Of a stretch of 64,000 nucleotides of DNA, positions 23,201-35,790 are shown one piece after another. Source of the DNA: Zantedeschia hybrid cultivar (lineage: Eukaryota; Streptophyta; Magnoliopsida; Alismatales; Araceae); contig JARZZO010000002.1 in NCBI GenBank assembly GCA_030544215.1, forward strand, positions 27,155,395 through 27,219,394, written 5' to 3'. Made by a program: the position numbers and the translations under genes. Within the stretch, counting starts at the first letter, position 1, and each line of letters begins with the position of its first letter. Below the pieces are notes generated by a model. The model had not been told where the DNA came from. It ran no database searches and worked only from the letters and a program-made list of their open reading frames with translations.

Positions 23201-23510
23201 TGCGGGTGAGCAGCCGGATCTCGGAGGCCACGGAGCCCGACAGGTTCCTGCGAGAGAGGTCGAGGGCGGTGACCTCCCCGGTCGCAGCATCGCAGGTGAC
23301 CCCGCTCCAGGAGCACCACGGCGGCGGGATGGGGTCAGGCTCGCCGGAGTCGACGGACCTGTAGCTCCAGTCGCGAAGGTTAGAAAAGGGGTCCACAAAG
23401 GAGCCCCTCAGGGAGATGAGCGCGAGGAACTGGAGTGGCAGCCCCGAGGACGGCGCTGCAACAAAGAGGACGAGGAAGAGGAAGTGGAGGAGGAGCAGAG
23501 GAGGCTTCAT
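20267..23510 (-). CDS. PXY: LRR-XI receptor-like kinase, PXY/TDR type
   Basis: Exons 20789-23510 and 20267-20697 are separated by a 91-bp intron (CCCCAG|gtgagt ... gtcgcag|AG). Together they make 3153 nt, or 1050 residues. Order: signal peptide (about 1-23); N-terminal cap with WCSWSGVTCD; about 21 LRRs of the LxxLxLSxNxLxGxIP type; transmembrane helix near 652-672 (IVWISAAAFGVGLVVLFAG); then the kinase. Kinase landmarks are intact: GMGSTG loop (about 722), AVKK lysine, HRDLKPSN (about 860), DFGVAKL (about 880), GYIAPEYAYTLQVDEKSDIYSYG, and RPSMRDVVSMLQEAKP near the end. The kinase and the exon junction closely follow Arabidopsis PXY/TDR. That protein binds the CLE41/44 peptide TDIF at the plasma membrane and maintains vascular cambium. 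The N-lobe and the region before the HRD have monocot-style GC-rich insertions (HRRQLGGAGGKGERDLAAAAA). Confidence 0.95.
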
Positions 23511-24000
23511 GTTGCGGTGGGTCGACGACGAGGTAGTGGTGGTTGCAGAGGCCGGTGGAGGTTATAAGGGGAGGAGGAGGAGGGGCGCTTTTGGGGAGTG
23601 GCGGAGGCAGAAGGGGAGCTCATGATGGCCGCCGCGGCATTTCCATCATCAGCTCTTCGTCGTCATCATCTACGGCTGCTGTGTGTGTGTGAGTGGGGAG
23701 GTCGTCGCAGTGGAGAGGATGAGGAGGAGGGGAAAGGGAGGAGACGTGGCCAGTGGTCATGGAGGTCGCGGCGGTGCTGGAGAACCGGTATCCCTTTCTC
23801 CCGTCCTCCTACTAAATACCACGACCCGTACCACTCTCCTCCCTTCTCTCTCTTTCTCCGTAGGGTTTTTGATGTCTCCCTTGATTATTACTATGGTAAT
23901 TAATGATCGTAAAAATTAATCTTAGTCCTAACAATGTGGTTAATTGCTTGAGGTGACGGCGCAGGCGTGACTCGGGGGTTGAACGCGGGATCCAAGGAGC
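23511..24000 (-). promoter_or_regulatory. Leader and proximal promoter of the receptor kinase gene
   Basis: Upstream on the minus strand is a CT-rich stretch (23560-23600) typical of plant 5' leaders. A weak TATA-like TTATAACC sits near 23560, and GGTATTTAG near 23812. None is decisive, so the transcription start is uncertain. Short plus-strand ORFs here (for example 23598-23903) are probably composition artefacts. Confidence 0.35.
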
Positions 24001-27000
24001 AGGTGCTCTACGAACCGTACGGCCAGATTTGTATTTTAGCAGCAGGGATTACTGATCCGGGTGGCCGGGAATATTCTGCCATCAACCGAAGCGGTGACGT
24101 CTGTTTTATGGTGCTTTATATTAGGCTCTGTTCCGCGGGGGTTTGATTTGAAAGGGTTAGCTGTTAATCTCAGGGCTGAGGTCTTACCAGGGGAATTAAT
24201 TTAAGGCGCATTTGAGAAGGGTCGCGCGGTGTATGCGTTTCTAAATTAATGGGCACTAGCTACCTGGGCTTTCATTGGTATTCCCTCCAAAATAATTATC
24301 TGAAGAATTCAAGCTGATTGGATTATGTTCTTGTGAGCACTTTTTGAGATTTTCAAAATGCTTTATATGATTATAGGATACTTTTGTTATATATTTATGC
24401 GTCGTCGTTCGCTAGCAGTTTAGTTGTTTTCCTATATTTTTGGTCAGGTATTATTGTCGAACCTGCTGTCGGAGACGGGGATAGAACTGCTGATTCATGT
24501 GAACACAAATACGTACGGCTGTTCAAGTAACAACGAGAAAAATCAACTTTTTTTTTTTTAGTTCTTCGAGTTTTCCCTCTCCCCAAGTAGAAATGATTAC
24601 GCAGCCGGGTTTTCACTTTACTGATTAAAGTTGTTCCATTGTCGCACCAAGCTATTCCCTCATCAACCAAGAAACCAAAAAGAAACCCTCATCATCAGGT
24701 CATCACATACATCAAAGCAACTTGGTAGGATATCCCCCCCGCCCAAAAAAAAAAGAAAAAAAAAAAAAAAAGAAACACTAAGAAGTCGTCTTCCTTCTCT
24801 TCAATTCAAACGACAGGGAATGCGTACCATGCAAACCACCCTTTCAGCACCTCCGTATCCAAAACGACCAGTATGTCCCAAGACACGACGCCATGTGAGC
24901 ACTCCCAGTAGACACATCTCCTCGTCCTCTCTTTATCTTTTCGTCCTTCTTGTCTTGTTTTCCTCCTTTGCTTTTGCTGATCAACACACTGAAGCAACAC
25001 ATCTAAAGAGAATTAACCGGAGCCCGCCGGAGCAACACTTCTAAAAAGAGAAAGTGACGTCCCCAAAAGCCGATCGGCCCCCTCCAGTTTCGTATTTCCC
25101 CAACTCACAGCAGCGGGGGTATACCCGTCCATAGCCGTCCTACGGGTGCGTATGGCGGCTTCCACTGCTTGACGCCGCCGCTTCCCTAAGGAATGAGAAG
25201 GCTCCAACTCTGCTAGGCGCCCCATAATGCCCCTCCCTTTAGGTTTAGGTTCCTTTTTATGATGAGGCGTGCTGCCTACCCTTGCTGGGTTCGGCCGCGG
25301 CAGAACGCACTGTAAGAAAGAGAGGAGGGGAAAGAAAGAGCGAGCGAGCGAGAGAGAGGCGACAGAACAGAGCAGCAGCAGCAGCTGCTGCTGCAGTGGC
25401 GGGGCGTGGTGGCCCTGGTGGGGTACGTTATGATTGCGGAACACCCTTGCTTTTTCTCATTTCGTCCGTCTCCCTCCCTCCTCTTTGCTTTTGATTGTAG
25501 GAGCACTTTAATCGATCTCCACTCGCAAGAGCGAGGGGGGCAGCGGGGGCTGTGTCGTTTTGTCTCCCTCTGGCCGCCTCCATGAGGCCCTCCGAGTGCT
25601 ACGACGGTGCTATCTGCTCCGCTTGCGGTGGCGCCGTCGCAGCTGCCACGTAGGGCCACGTCGGGGGGCCACGCCGGGGGAAGTGTGCATGCCATGCCGC
25701 TGCTGCTGCTAGCCTGCTGTATGCTGTGCTTGTCTTGGAGAGGGCTGTGGTGGCATGGTTTGCACCTGGGTGGGCGCCGGGGGGCCCGCCCGGCGTGGTG
25801 GTTGCGCCACGCGCGCGTGGTGGTCCGGAGCGGATAGGTGGCCCTGAAACGACCCTAATGGGCTACGTGCTAACCTGCTAGGTTTGGCCTCCTGCGCTTG
25901 CTCGTGCTCGCTCGCCCGGCTTGTGACAATTACCACCTGGCCGCAGGGTGGAGACTGGCCTTGGCCGGCGGCTGACGTGGCGGCCAGGCCAAGGGTAAAA
26001 AAGAAAATATGGCACAAATTTGAAATTTTATATTTTTTACTTATTTATTTTGAAATTTGTGTCATATGTATGATGTCAAATATGTGTCAAATTTGTGTGT
26101 CACAAAATTATTTTTTAAATAAAAAGATATGTTCTGAGTTTGGACCTCGAGAAATCTGTATTATTTTTTATTTTTAAGATAAAATAAAAATAATAAATGA
26201 TATAATTATTTTTAGGTGATATAAAAAAGAGAATCTATTATTTTCGAGATTTAAGGTTTATATAACCTTCAAGACTAATTCGAGACCGTGATTGACTGAA
26301 CTGCGGGATGATGACGTTGGCTGCTTTAATTTTTTTAGGCAATGTCAACTCTAATTTACTACATGGCGCCAAGATGCATGCCATCTCATCATCTAAGTGT
26401 CAGTTGGTGGTAGGTTTACTTTACGTAGGGTTGTCAATTGAGCAAATGCCACATTTTTGTTTGGTGGTGGATCTAGACAGGGTTGTCAAATTGAGCAAAT
26501 GCCACATTTTTCTGACCTTTGCCCCCAACCAACATCATCTATTTGACTTCAAATACTATTTAGTAGATAGCAAAAATGATTTATCAATTTTTGACTATGT
26601 TAAATAATATTCGTATTTGAATAATGTCTGAATATTTGATCATTTTAAATTTTAATATAATTTATAACCCGTATCCTTTTAACATCGAAAAAGTATGATT
26701 TGTGAACTCTATCGAAATGCTTCAAACTTGTAATAAACTTGCAAACCTGCGGGCATACTTTAAACTTGTAAAATGACCCATTAAAATGGCCATTAGATGA
26801 GGATAACATCAAAAACCACAATTGTTCAGATAATACTGGGAACATATATGTGTTTTTTATTTTTGCTCACCTTTTATATGTATTTGTAGATGCGTGAAAC
26901 TTTACGTGCCTCCATCACAGTGCCGTTGTGGATGCGTGAAAATTTATACCCTTTGCATGTACCCCTTGCTTTACTGTCTCTTCACTTATACATACGGCCG

Positions 27001-28690
27001 TGGGAATTGAACTTCTCAGTGCTAGACGTGAAATAAGTTTGGGACACATGTATGTCTAATTCTTTGAAAATTTGTTCAACTCAATTTGTGGCTGGCTTTT
27101 CCTATAAATTTGAGAAAATTGCTCTAGAAAATGTAAATTAACCCCAGGCATCCTTACCAATGGCTCAGTACAAAAGTAGTTCTACATATGGAATTTTCAG
27201 CAATAGTTAAAGTGAGAGTTGAAGTAAGAAGATTATTGTCTAGGGAATTTGTTCAGAAGTTTTATGTGGATATTTATTTTATTTTTACTCTTGAAAGGAT
27301 TAGTAGGAAAAACCTATGTACATGCAATTTTATCTCCGCCACTGGCCAACAACCTCACAGCCCCGACCGCCGTGGTCTCCCATGTAACCACCACCACCTT
27401 CGTTCTCTGGCGATTTTAATTTAGTTCATACTCCAGGGAACTTGGATGACTCAAGTTGTGATCATGGGAATTTTAAGTAACAAAGTCACATTGAACATGA
27501 TAAATTATGGTCTTGTTTATACTTAATAGATATATAATAACTTAAAATTCCTTAGTCTCTTACTGAGACTTTAAATAGCAGGGTGATCATAATATGCCTG
27601 ACCAAGGTTTTAAATTTTTGTTACATGCTTCATAATATTATGATTATGATCTTTGCATATATTGGACAACATAAATCTTGAGAACTTAGTGGGCTTAAGT
27701 TTTGACACTAAGTCTTAGGTGACTATACACCTTGTCACCTTGATCCCCATGGTACAACTTGTTTTTCTCATGTTCCCAAGCCATGCCTACACGGCCTATA
27801 AGATAAAAGTTACAGGTGCAGCAAGTTGTTGCATCACACTGGGTACAATTTTTTTTTTTGTAAATTTTTTTTATGATGGATCTTGTCATGTCCCACGTGC
27901 TCATATAATCCCATCTTCGATCGGATGATCAAAAAATTAAAAATTAAGTCAATAAACAATGACATTTTTAAAAATTTTAAATTTCTTTTTGCATCATCTG
28001 ATTAAAGATCGAATTATATGGATGTGTCGAGCACAGTGGGGCCGACCTTAAAAAATTTTAAAAATAAAGAAAATTTAAATTGCTGCTGCGACTATTTAAT
28101 CTCATAAATCAGACGGCTACTTACGTGTGGTGCGGACAAGTCCTAATCATAAAATAAAACTCCTCAAGGAAAGGGAAAAGGGAAGGATGAAAAGAGAGGG
28201 ACCAATCGCGCATCCCAAATTGGCAAGCAAAAGGGCTTTTGACTTGGAAACCCGGCCTCCTCTTTTATCAAAGTCTTCCAAGGGAGACTAAAAAAATTAA
28301 AATCCCATGCGGACCACCCCTTTCTTTCTCTTCAGTTATCATAAACATCAGGCATGAATCCTTCTTGGGCATCACCAACGCCTCCGCGCTTCCCCAAGTG
28401 GGGAACCAAATTATTAGGGTCTTGAAGCCAACCCATGCCACAGGAATACACGTTACCTGGACCACTAATTATCAAACTTAATCACATATTGGATGCCCCT
28501 TAATCACTTCTCAATCAGCTCTCTTCTACTTCCTAGCTGTTTTTATTCTCCTATGAATTATATTTATCCGTTAAACTGGGTTTCAAAGTTGGATTAGTTG
28601 TTTACAACGTCCCATGATAGATACTATATCTATTCGATTACCCATAAATCATTTGGTAATCACATTGTTCAAACTCTTAATTAATTTCAG
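24001..28690. other. Gene-poor region, one GC-rich island
   Basis: No supported gene. 25040-26000 is GC-rich with CT/GA runs and a CAGCAGCAGCAGCTGCTGCTG near-palindrome near 25373-25395. It could be a promoter or leader, but I cannot link it to an ORF of any known family. 26428-26512 has a direct repeat of about 32 bp (GGTTGTCAA..TTGAGCAAAT...). 27890-28060 has an inverted repeat (GTGCTC...ATATAAT...GATCGGATGAT and its diverged complement), a probable MITE relic. The rest is AT-rich. Confidence 0.35.
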
Positions 28691-28703
28691 CAAGCACTCA
28701 AAA

Positions 28704-29176
28704 GACTCCGGATCCTCTCAATACCATTTTGGACTGGACTCCAGCAGTAATCAGTCCCAAGGCACCATGTGTAAAGTAGCTTCATCGTTCAAGACGCATC
28801 CCACCGAAGTGGGCAACTTTTTCTGGTTTCTCAGTTCAGTAGGTTCTCAATACTACGCAGAGCATTTAAATACTACAAAGAGCACAAGACTACTATCATC
28901 ATTTAAAATACACCCCTAATGTGCACCTGAATACAACATAAAATTACTGTACGAATATTAAATTGGGTGTATTTTAAATTATAATAGTAGTCTTGTGTTC
29001 TTGGTAGTATTTAAATGTTCTGCGTAGTATTGAGAACCTACTGAACCGAAAAACCAAAAAAAGTTATCCACTTCGGTGGACTATGTCTCGAACGGCGTAA
29101 TTACTTTACATATAGCACCTTAAGATTTGTTATTGTTGGAGTCCAGTCCAAAATAATACTGAGAAGATTCGGACTC
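28704..29176. mobile_element. Foldback MITE with ~215-bp inverted arms and 9-bp TSD
   Basis: Left arm (28704-~28915) and right arm (~28968-29176) are inverted copies, roughly 80% alike along the whole arm, separated by about 50 bp. The ends are GACTCCGGATCCTC and (complement) GAGTCCGAATCTTC. Perfect 9-bp duplications CACTCAAAA flank the unit (28695-28703 and 29177-29185). Long terminal inverted repeats with a 9-bp duplication are the hallmark of Mutator-like elements. There is no transposase, so it is non-autonomous. The transcript would fold into a long hairpin and could feed small-RNA pathways. Confidence 0.9.
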
Positions 29177-29665
29177 CACTCAAAAACATATGGTGGGTTC
29201 ATCTTGCCTCTTTGCGCTTCAACTTAACAAACATGTCTTCTTATGGCTGGTCATAATCACAGAGAAAAGCTTTTCTGATGCGTTCTCTCCAGCTTTTGTC
29301 CACCACTCGTATTATTACCATGTTTAGCTTTTTGTCAGGTATTCGGACCAGCTATCCTTGAAGCATAACTTAGCGTGAACGATGGGAATAATGAGAGACT
29401 GCATGATTTGGCTAGAAAGCCTAGAATATAATATAGGGCATGGAACCAATGGATTTGAAACAAATGATTCGGACCCTGAAAGGGGGTCAGAATGATTTGG
29501 TTGTCATGCTTTGGGCATTCATTAGAATAATGATAGCTTGAAGGCAGCTGTATGGCAAGGGTGTGTATTACACCAAAACTTCATTTTTTTTTTCAATGAA
29601 AACCTTTGGCTATATATTACACTTACCTACAAACTTATTTAAAAAATCTGTTACTTCCATGAGCA

Positions 29666-29807
29666 ACAGTTAAATTGTCTCGTTTGTGACCTAAAGGTCA
29701 CATGTTCGAAATAAGGAAATAACCTCTCTATTTAGCAGGAGTAAGACCGTGTTTCCTTCTTCAAATCTCACAAATGATGAGAGCCTCGTACGCTGGATAC
29801 GTCCTTA
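29666..29807 (+). mobile_element. SINE, Au-like (tRNA-derived), with 15-bp TSD
   Basis: 142 bp. The head has TTGTCTCGTTTGTGACCTAA and AGGTCACATGTTCGAAAT, matching the tRNA-derived head of Au SINEs, including the pol III B box (GTTCGAA). It continues with AACCTCTCTATTTAGCAGGA, GTAAGACCGTG and the tail GAGCCTCGTACGCTGGATAC, parallel to the Au SINE body and 3' end. Flanking direct repeats TTACTTCCATGAGCA (29651-29665) and TTACTTACATGAGCA (29808-29822) differ at one position, as expected of a target-primed insertion. Confidence 0.82.
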
Positions 29808-29822
29808 TTACTTACATGAGCA

Positions 29823-32815
29823 CATCTACTCTAGGATCTTCAAAAATAACAAGAGAGAGTAAGAGCTTATGTGGGTAATTGACAATGAGGATCAATTCAC
29901 TGAGGGTCATCATTTGTCACCAAGACCTTTGTGGACAAGCGCTGCTATAAGACTTAGGATCCACACCAAATGCCAAGAATCCTATCATCTGATCTCTCGG
30001 TTTTGTAAAAATTGTAGCAACTTTGCGTGGATTAGGATTCCGACGGTGAAAAAAAAAAGGCTGTCTCAAGAATGATGGGGCTGTTCTTTTTGGTTTCTCA
30101 CGCTAGGAACTGTAGTTTTCTTTCCTTCTGCTTCTTTCAACCTGTGCACAGGTGAGGGGCTCCCAATGATGCAGGGTGGATGTGGTAGGGTAGCTCCATA
30201 TCCCTTGGGTCTTCCCTTTCCCTGTGCCCCCGTGATTGCAGATTGGGCACGGCCCCCAACTTGCGGTTGCTTGGATTGATGCAACTTCACATATTTGTTT
30301 TGCCAATTCAAAGGTATGAAAGAATGATCTTGTAAGATGTGGCAAGGATGGGTTTTGTTTCCTAGAGTTTGCAACTTTGCATTAGTACAAAGAACATCAC
30401 AAGTGACTTCAAACTTCCTCTGCTTCAGGTACAGAGGAAGTGGAAGCTCTACCTAGATGGTTTTTTGAGATTTTTTTTTTCCCGTTTGTTAGAGGCATGA
30501 GCCTATTACACGGAAGGGGAGGAGTTTGAGGAAACCATGCATTCTATAAGAGAAAATTTTTAAAAAGAGAAGAGAGCCACAACTACCATCTATGTATGCT
30601 CCAACATGATCAATGTTTATTAACTTTTATGAGCAATCCACATGCAGGTCCTGCATACCCACCTGATCTGTGCCATTATGTAGCTGCATAATGGCATTTT
30701 ATACACTTTTAAAATCGATCTCAAAAGCTTATCAATTGCTTTGTTTCAGACTTGGGAGTACACAGGTCTACTCCTTTAGACTTACCAAACAAGTTAGGGC
30801 TTAGAACTGCTATCCTGATTCCTGGATTTCCACATCCATGTCTTCCAAGGGATTGACTAGATATTCAATCCTTCCCAGTTCCTACATAAATTCTAATGAT
30901 CTAGTTCTTACATGAACTCTACTAATCTGAACATCATCTCTTCTTCTTATTATTCAACATTGCATACTCAAAACAATGACCTCTGTCGAATTCACACCAC
31001 TGGTTGCACCCTTGGATAACATACTGAATCCAATCACTCCTATGGTATGGGTCAATTCAATTGGTCAACCAAGCCACACCCGTGCTTGAACAGGCCAGCA
31101 ACTTTAGGTAAAAGGGAAAGGGAAAGTGAGCAAAAGGGATATTCTAAAGGTAAAGGTGGAGTTGAAAATGGTTTAGATTCGAGCATGTTAGAAACAGATG
31201 CAACTGAGACGAGATAAAAAAAAAAAAAGAGATAAAAAGGAAGAAATCCTTGCATCTAAGTTTCAGCTCTAATCCATGCCATTTATTAAAGAATACAAGT
31301 TCCACTCCTGTTTCAACTTCCTATAAAAGATGGGTAATATGTCATATGCAATCGAACTGTGGGGTTCGCAGTGGACTTCCAGCAGTTCATGATATGAACC
31401 AGTCTTTGTTGCCCCCCTAATTAAGTTAATTGTTAAGTTCACGAGTGATCTATTTATATCACTGGCTTGCACTTTGCTTTGTTTAAGGCCGGCGACTGCT
31501 CCTTTTGGTAATTAACTGACTTAGTAGAAATTTGTTATGCCATAAAATGCGGTAAAACATCATAAAATGCGGTCATGTTCTCTGTAAATTTGGAGTACCA
31601 TAAATTATTTTGTGATATTTTCCTTGTATCTGGATTTTTGTACATTACTGGTTTCAAAATCAATAGACTCTTATAGCTTGCTTTTTATTTGGGTTCAATC
31701 TTTTGGGAACTCCCCAAAACTAAAATCTTGAGTTTTAAAATGGGTCATTTTGAAACTAAATATTTTGCATTATATGGCTTTAAAATCAGTGATTTCAAAA
31801 CTGATACTTTATACCAAACCAAATAACTCCTAAATGAGGCAGGAAGCATTGCTGGATTCAGACATGGATAAGAGGAAGGAGAATCTTTCTTATCTCATAT
31901 ATGGGTATACAAGTGGAATAGCCAGGTAGGATTGGCTTGTGTGTGCTGATACGGCAGTCATTGAGCTGCAAACAGAGTAAACTTGCAAACTTTTAATGCA
32001 AACCTGGAGTATTAGTCTTGGAACATTATCGTTCTTAACAGAATATTTTAAAAGAATTAAGAACAATAAATATTGGTTATGAACATTGGAAGGAATTGGG
32101 AGGCGACAAATACGGGAGAGGGAGTTGAGGGGAGCTGGAGATGGAATCCTAAGACAAACTTAAGTTGTAACGTTTCTAATACATATTCAAACTTGTATTA
32201 AACTTATTATAACATTGACTGCTTCTGATACATAAAATACAAACATTTGATAGAATATAACTAAACCCCTTCTATTGGCTGCTACTGATACAAGTATTGA
32301 TTACAGCCCACTAAATGCTTCAACTTGCCTAATGTTCATTGATTTGCACTCATCATAGATGTTCATAAAGAAAATGCCTGAAACTATTTTGGGATCTCTT
32401 TGGTGACTTTGGTCTTCCTTCAAGTTAATTGAATTCCCATGTTGGAGTCATCTTATATTATTTTTGTTTGAATCTGGAGATGTCCTAGAGGACCAAACTC
32501 CAACTGTAGGCCAATTAGCGGAGGGTTATATCCCCTTATTTAAGAACAGAAGGACCTCAAGCCGAGAACTTAGGGACGGTTTGTCTCAAGTCCTGCCACC
32601 CCTCCCCCCAAACAAAGGAATATGATCCTCTGAAAGGATCCAAAATCTTCTTATTCAAGTCATATGAAAGTTCACTTAGGGCATGTTTGGCATAGCTTTT
32701 AGTTATAAGCTATTTTTAGCTTCCCCGTCGCAACATGTTTGGCATATATATATATATATTCATTTATATATATATATAAAAATGAATATTGAAAGATTAG
32801 GACATCAAAACAAAA
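29823..32815. other. Non-coding stretch
   Basis: No supported gene. Short ORFs at 30066-30374 and 31052-31472 (minus) show no family or codon signal. A (TA)n run occurs at 32747-32778, just after the phrase GGGCATGTTTGGCATAGCTT (32678-32697), which resembles the end of a hAT or PIF MITE whose other end I could not find. Confidence 0.35.
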
Positions 32816-33410
32816 GGATTTTTACATACATACCCTTGGAAAGTAGTGTATCCATACCCCCTACTCCCATGTATTGTATGAAACACTCCATAAAGTTTCA
32901 TAATTGTTGCAATTATGTCCCTCCATCAAATTGCTATGCCCTCCAACTAGATATATCAAAAAAGATTCTAGATATTTTTACATATGTACTCCTAAATTAA
33001 TTAAAATTTTGCATACATGTCCTTGACTTTATATCAAACTTTATAGAATCTTTTTGGTGGAGTTTACGAGATTTTGACGGAAGAATATAACCGCAATACT
33101 TCATGAAATGCCTTTGAAAACTTTATAACTGTTGCAATTATGCCTCTCCGTCAAACTGTCGTGACCTCCAACTAGATATACTAAAAAATATTTCATATAT
33201 TTTTACATATATACACCTAAATTTATTAGAATGTGGCATACATGCCCCTGACTTTCTTAAAATTTAGAGAATCTTTTTGGTGTTCACGACATTTTGACTA
33301 GAAAATATAACCGCAATGCATCTCAGGTTTTCGGAGATATTTTATGCAATTTATGAGAACTGTGATATAGATACAAATACGTTGGTTTTGAAGGGTATAT
33401 AAAAAAACCT
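32816..33410. mobile_element. MITE with terminal inverted repeats (9-bp TSD likely)
   Basis: The ends GGATTTTTACATACATACCC and (complement of right end) AGGTTTTTTTATATACCC are inverted. AAAACAAAA occurs on both sides (32807-32815 and 33411-33419), although it is low-complexity. The interior repeats AGATATA.C.AAAAA..ATT and TTTTTACATATRTAC twice, along with CATGCCCCTGAC-like text. A similar element lies at about 43387-43785. Confidence 0.55.
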
Positions 33411-33552
33411 AAAACAAAAAAAAAAATCTTAAAAAAATGGGGCTAGAGACAACTGCCGCAAAACCAGGCCTTCCTTGGATCGGTGACACTTCGGCTTCTT
33501 CGCCAAGCGCACTGTCGTCGATGCACAATTTTACATTGCAGCAAAGCCCTAA

Positions 33553-35166
33553 GGTCCCGTTTGGTATCGGGATAAGCCAGGGATAAGCCAGGGATATCCC
33601 CGTTCCTCGTTTGGCATTGCAAAAAGTCACGAGGATAAGAGGGGTTAAGGGGGATAGGGATAAGGGAGCTTAACTCCATTTTTGGTTAGATATGGGGATA
33701 ACTTATTCCACCAAAAATGTGGAATGACTTATCCTCGCCCCTTAACCTCATTGTTACCCTCATTTGCCCTTTCTCTTGTTTCATAAAATAATAATATATT
33801 TAATTCTAATAATTATTTTATTACTATCTAATGACGTTAAATATATTATTAAATAAAATTCTTAATCAAATCGATACCACCTATAGAATATATTATTATA
33901 TTTATCTTATATATCATTATCTTTAAATAGTGCTAATAAGTATTTTAATATATTATTATATATAATATAATATCATATATTATTATCTTAAATTAGTATT
34001 TGTACTTAAATTATTAGTATTAGTACTAATAAGTATTAGTATTACATCGTATTCTTAAAATATTAATATAATTAACTCTAATAACAACTTTATTTCTAGT
34101 TAATGACATTATGTCATTAAATAGAAATATGAATTAAGCCAATACGGATGGAATATATTATTATACTAAATAATAGTAATAAGCATCTTTAATATATTAT
34201 TATACATAATATAATAATATATATTATTATCTTAGATAGTACTAATAAGTTTTTTAATATATTATTATATATTATAAAATAACATATATTATTATCTTAA
34301 ATTAATATTAGTACTTATATTAGTAATATTAGTACTTACAAACTAATATTAGTATTAATAAGCATTAGTACTACATTGGATTTATAAAATAATATACTTA
34401 AATTCAATAACAGCTTCATTACTAGCTAATGACATAATGTGTACTTTAATATATACTTAAATTCAATAATACTTAAAATAATATATATAATACTTAAATA
34501 AATCTATAAGCATCTTTAATATATTTTATATATAATATAATAATATACATTATTATTTTAAATAACACTAATAAATATTTTAATAGATTATTATATAATA
34601 TAATACATATATTATTATCTTAGATTAGTATTAGTACTTACATACTAATATTAGTACTAATAGACATTAGTATTACATCGGATTTATAAAATAATAATAT
34701 AATTAACTTTAATAATGGTTCATTTACTATATTGAATAATACTATTAAGTATATTTAATATATTATTATATTCTAATTATATGTTAATTATGTGTAGTAT
34801 AAATTGAGTGCCTTTAAAATATAATTAAATTCAATAACTTGAATTAAGTATGTTTAGTGTATCATGATACGAGTAATAAAAAATAAAAAAATATTTACAC
34901 TTAATATACTACATATATATTGAATATATAGTTATATTATATAAAATAATATAATACCCATGTTACTTTAGATTAGAAAGGTAGCAATGTCTTTTTCACA
35001 ACTTATCTTCCATACTGTGCTCATTTTCACCAAATAGAGAATATGATTAACTTTTTTCTTATCCCCTCACATACCAAACACATCACAGAATAAGGATAGG
35101 GATAAATTAATTTAGGTTAATTTATCCCTATTCTTCCCTTTTTCTATTCCGATACCAAACAAGACC
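33553..35166. mobile_element. Non-autonomous PIF/Harbinger-type element, 1.6 kb
   Basis: The ends GGTCCCGTTTGGTATCGGGA and (complement) GGTCTTGTTTGGTATCGGAA form terminal inverted repeats of about 22 bp. TAA occurs immediately outside both (33550-33552 and 35167-35169), the duplication made by PIF/Harbinger transposases. Subterminal copies of GGGATAA are frequent. The 1.2-kb centre is about 85% A+T, made of ATATTATTATA-type repeats, with no transposase. Confidence 0.85.
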
Positions 35167-35790
35167 TAAAAAGCCAGCCAAGGCACCGTCAGATGGCAAC
35201 TCGACGAAGGCCAGTTTGCCAAGGCGCCTTTTTTTTAAAAAAAAAAATTTATTTATTAGTGTTTTGGCTGGTTTCAGCTGCCCTAATTATATCATTTTAT
35301 AGTTCGTTCTTGAGAAATGCTTCTTGTAATTCTGCGGCATTGCAATCTTAGGTCTGCTGTTAGATCTCCAAATTGGACGGCAGTGAAGCGCCTCGCCCGG
35401 GCGTGTTAGGAGGAGCACTAAGACAAATTTTTTATTTTCTTTGTAGATTTTTTATTTTTTGAAACATTGAATCAAAGATCGGACGGTACAAACAGGGAGT
35501 TCAAATTGACCCAAATTTGCCATATTTTTTAAAATGAAAATTTGCACACACAATTGAGGCATGTGCAATTAAAAAAAAACATAGTGAGCTCAGGGCTTTA
35601 CCTTCGTTGTCTATCTAATTTTTGGTTGGATGTTTCAAAAAAATAAAAAAATTATATATATAAAAAAATGCAGCCACCTTGGGCACTAGTGTCCAATTTC
35701 CTAAATTGGACAACACCGAATTACAAGACGCCAAATATTGCAGCAAGCATTTCTCTTTGTTCTTAGGCTATGTGGCACACTAAAGAGTAC
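35167..35790. other. Non-coding stretch
   Basis: No gene. It contains GATCGGACGGTA at about 35471 with A/T runs, resembling the interior of the MITE at 10389-10837, but I could not define ends. Confidence 0.35.

Noticed and set aside
20233..23567. Long plus-strand and alternate minus-strand ORFs across the receptor kinase gene
   Set aside because: They mirror the GC-rich kinase and LRR codons in other frames and have no family features; the two-exon minus-strand model explains the region.
23960..24030. tRNA-like text around GGGGGTTGAACGCGGGATCC
   Set aside because: Neither strand gives a cloverleaf with acceptor stem and anticodon arm; resemblance is limited to part of a T-arm.
24470..24540. 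Possible tRNA/SINE B box (complement GGTTCGACAAT)
   Set aside because: No A box at the right distance, no tail and no target duplication.
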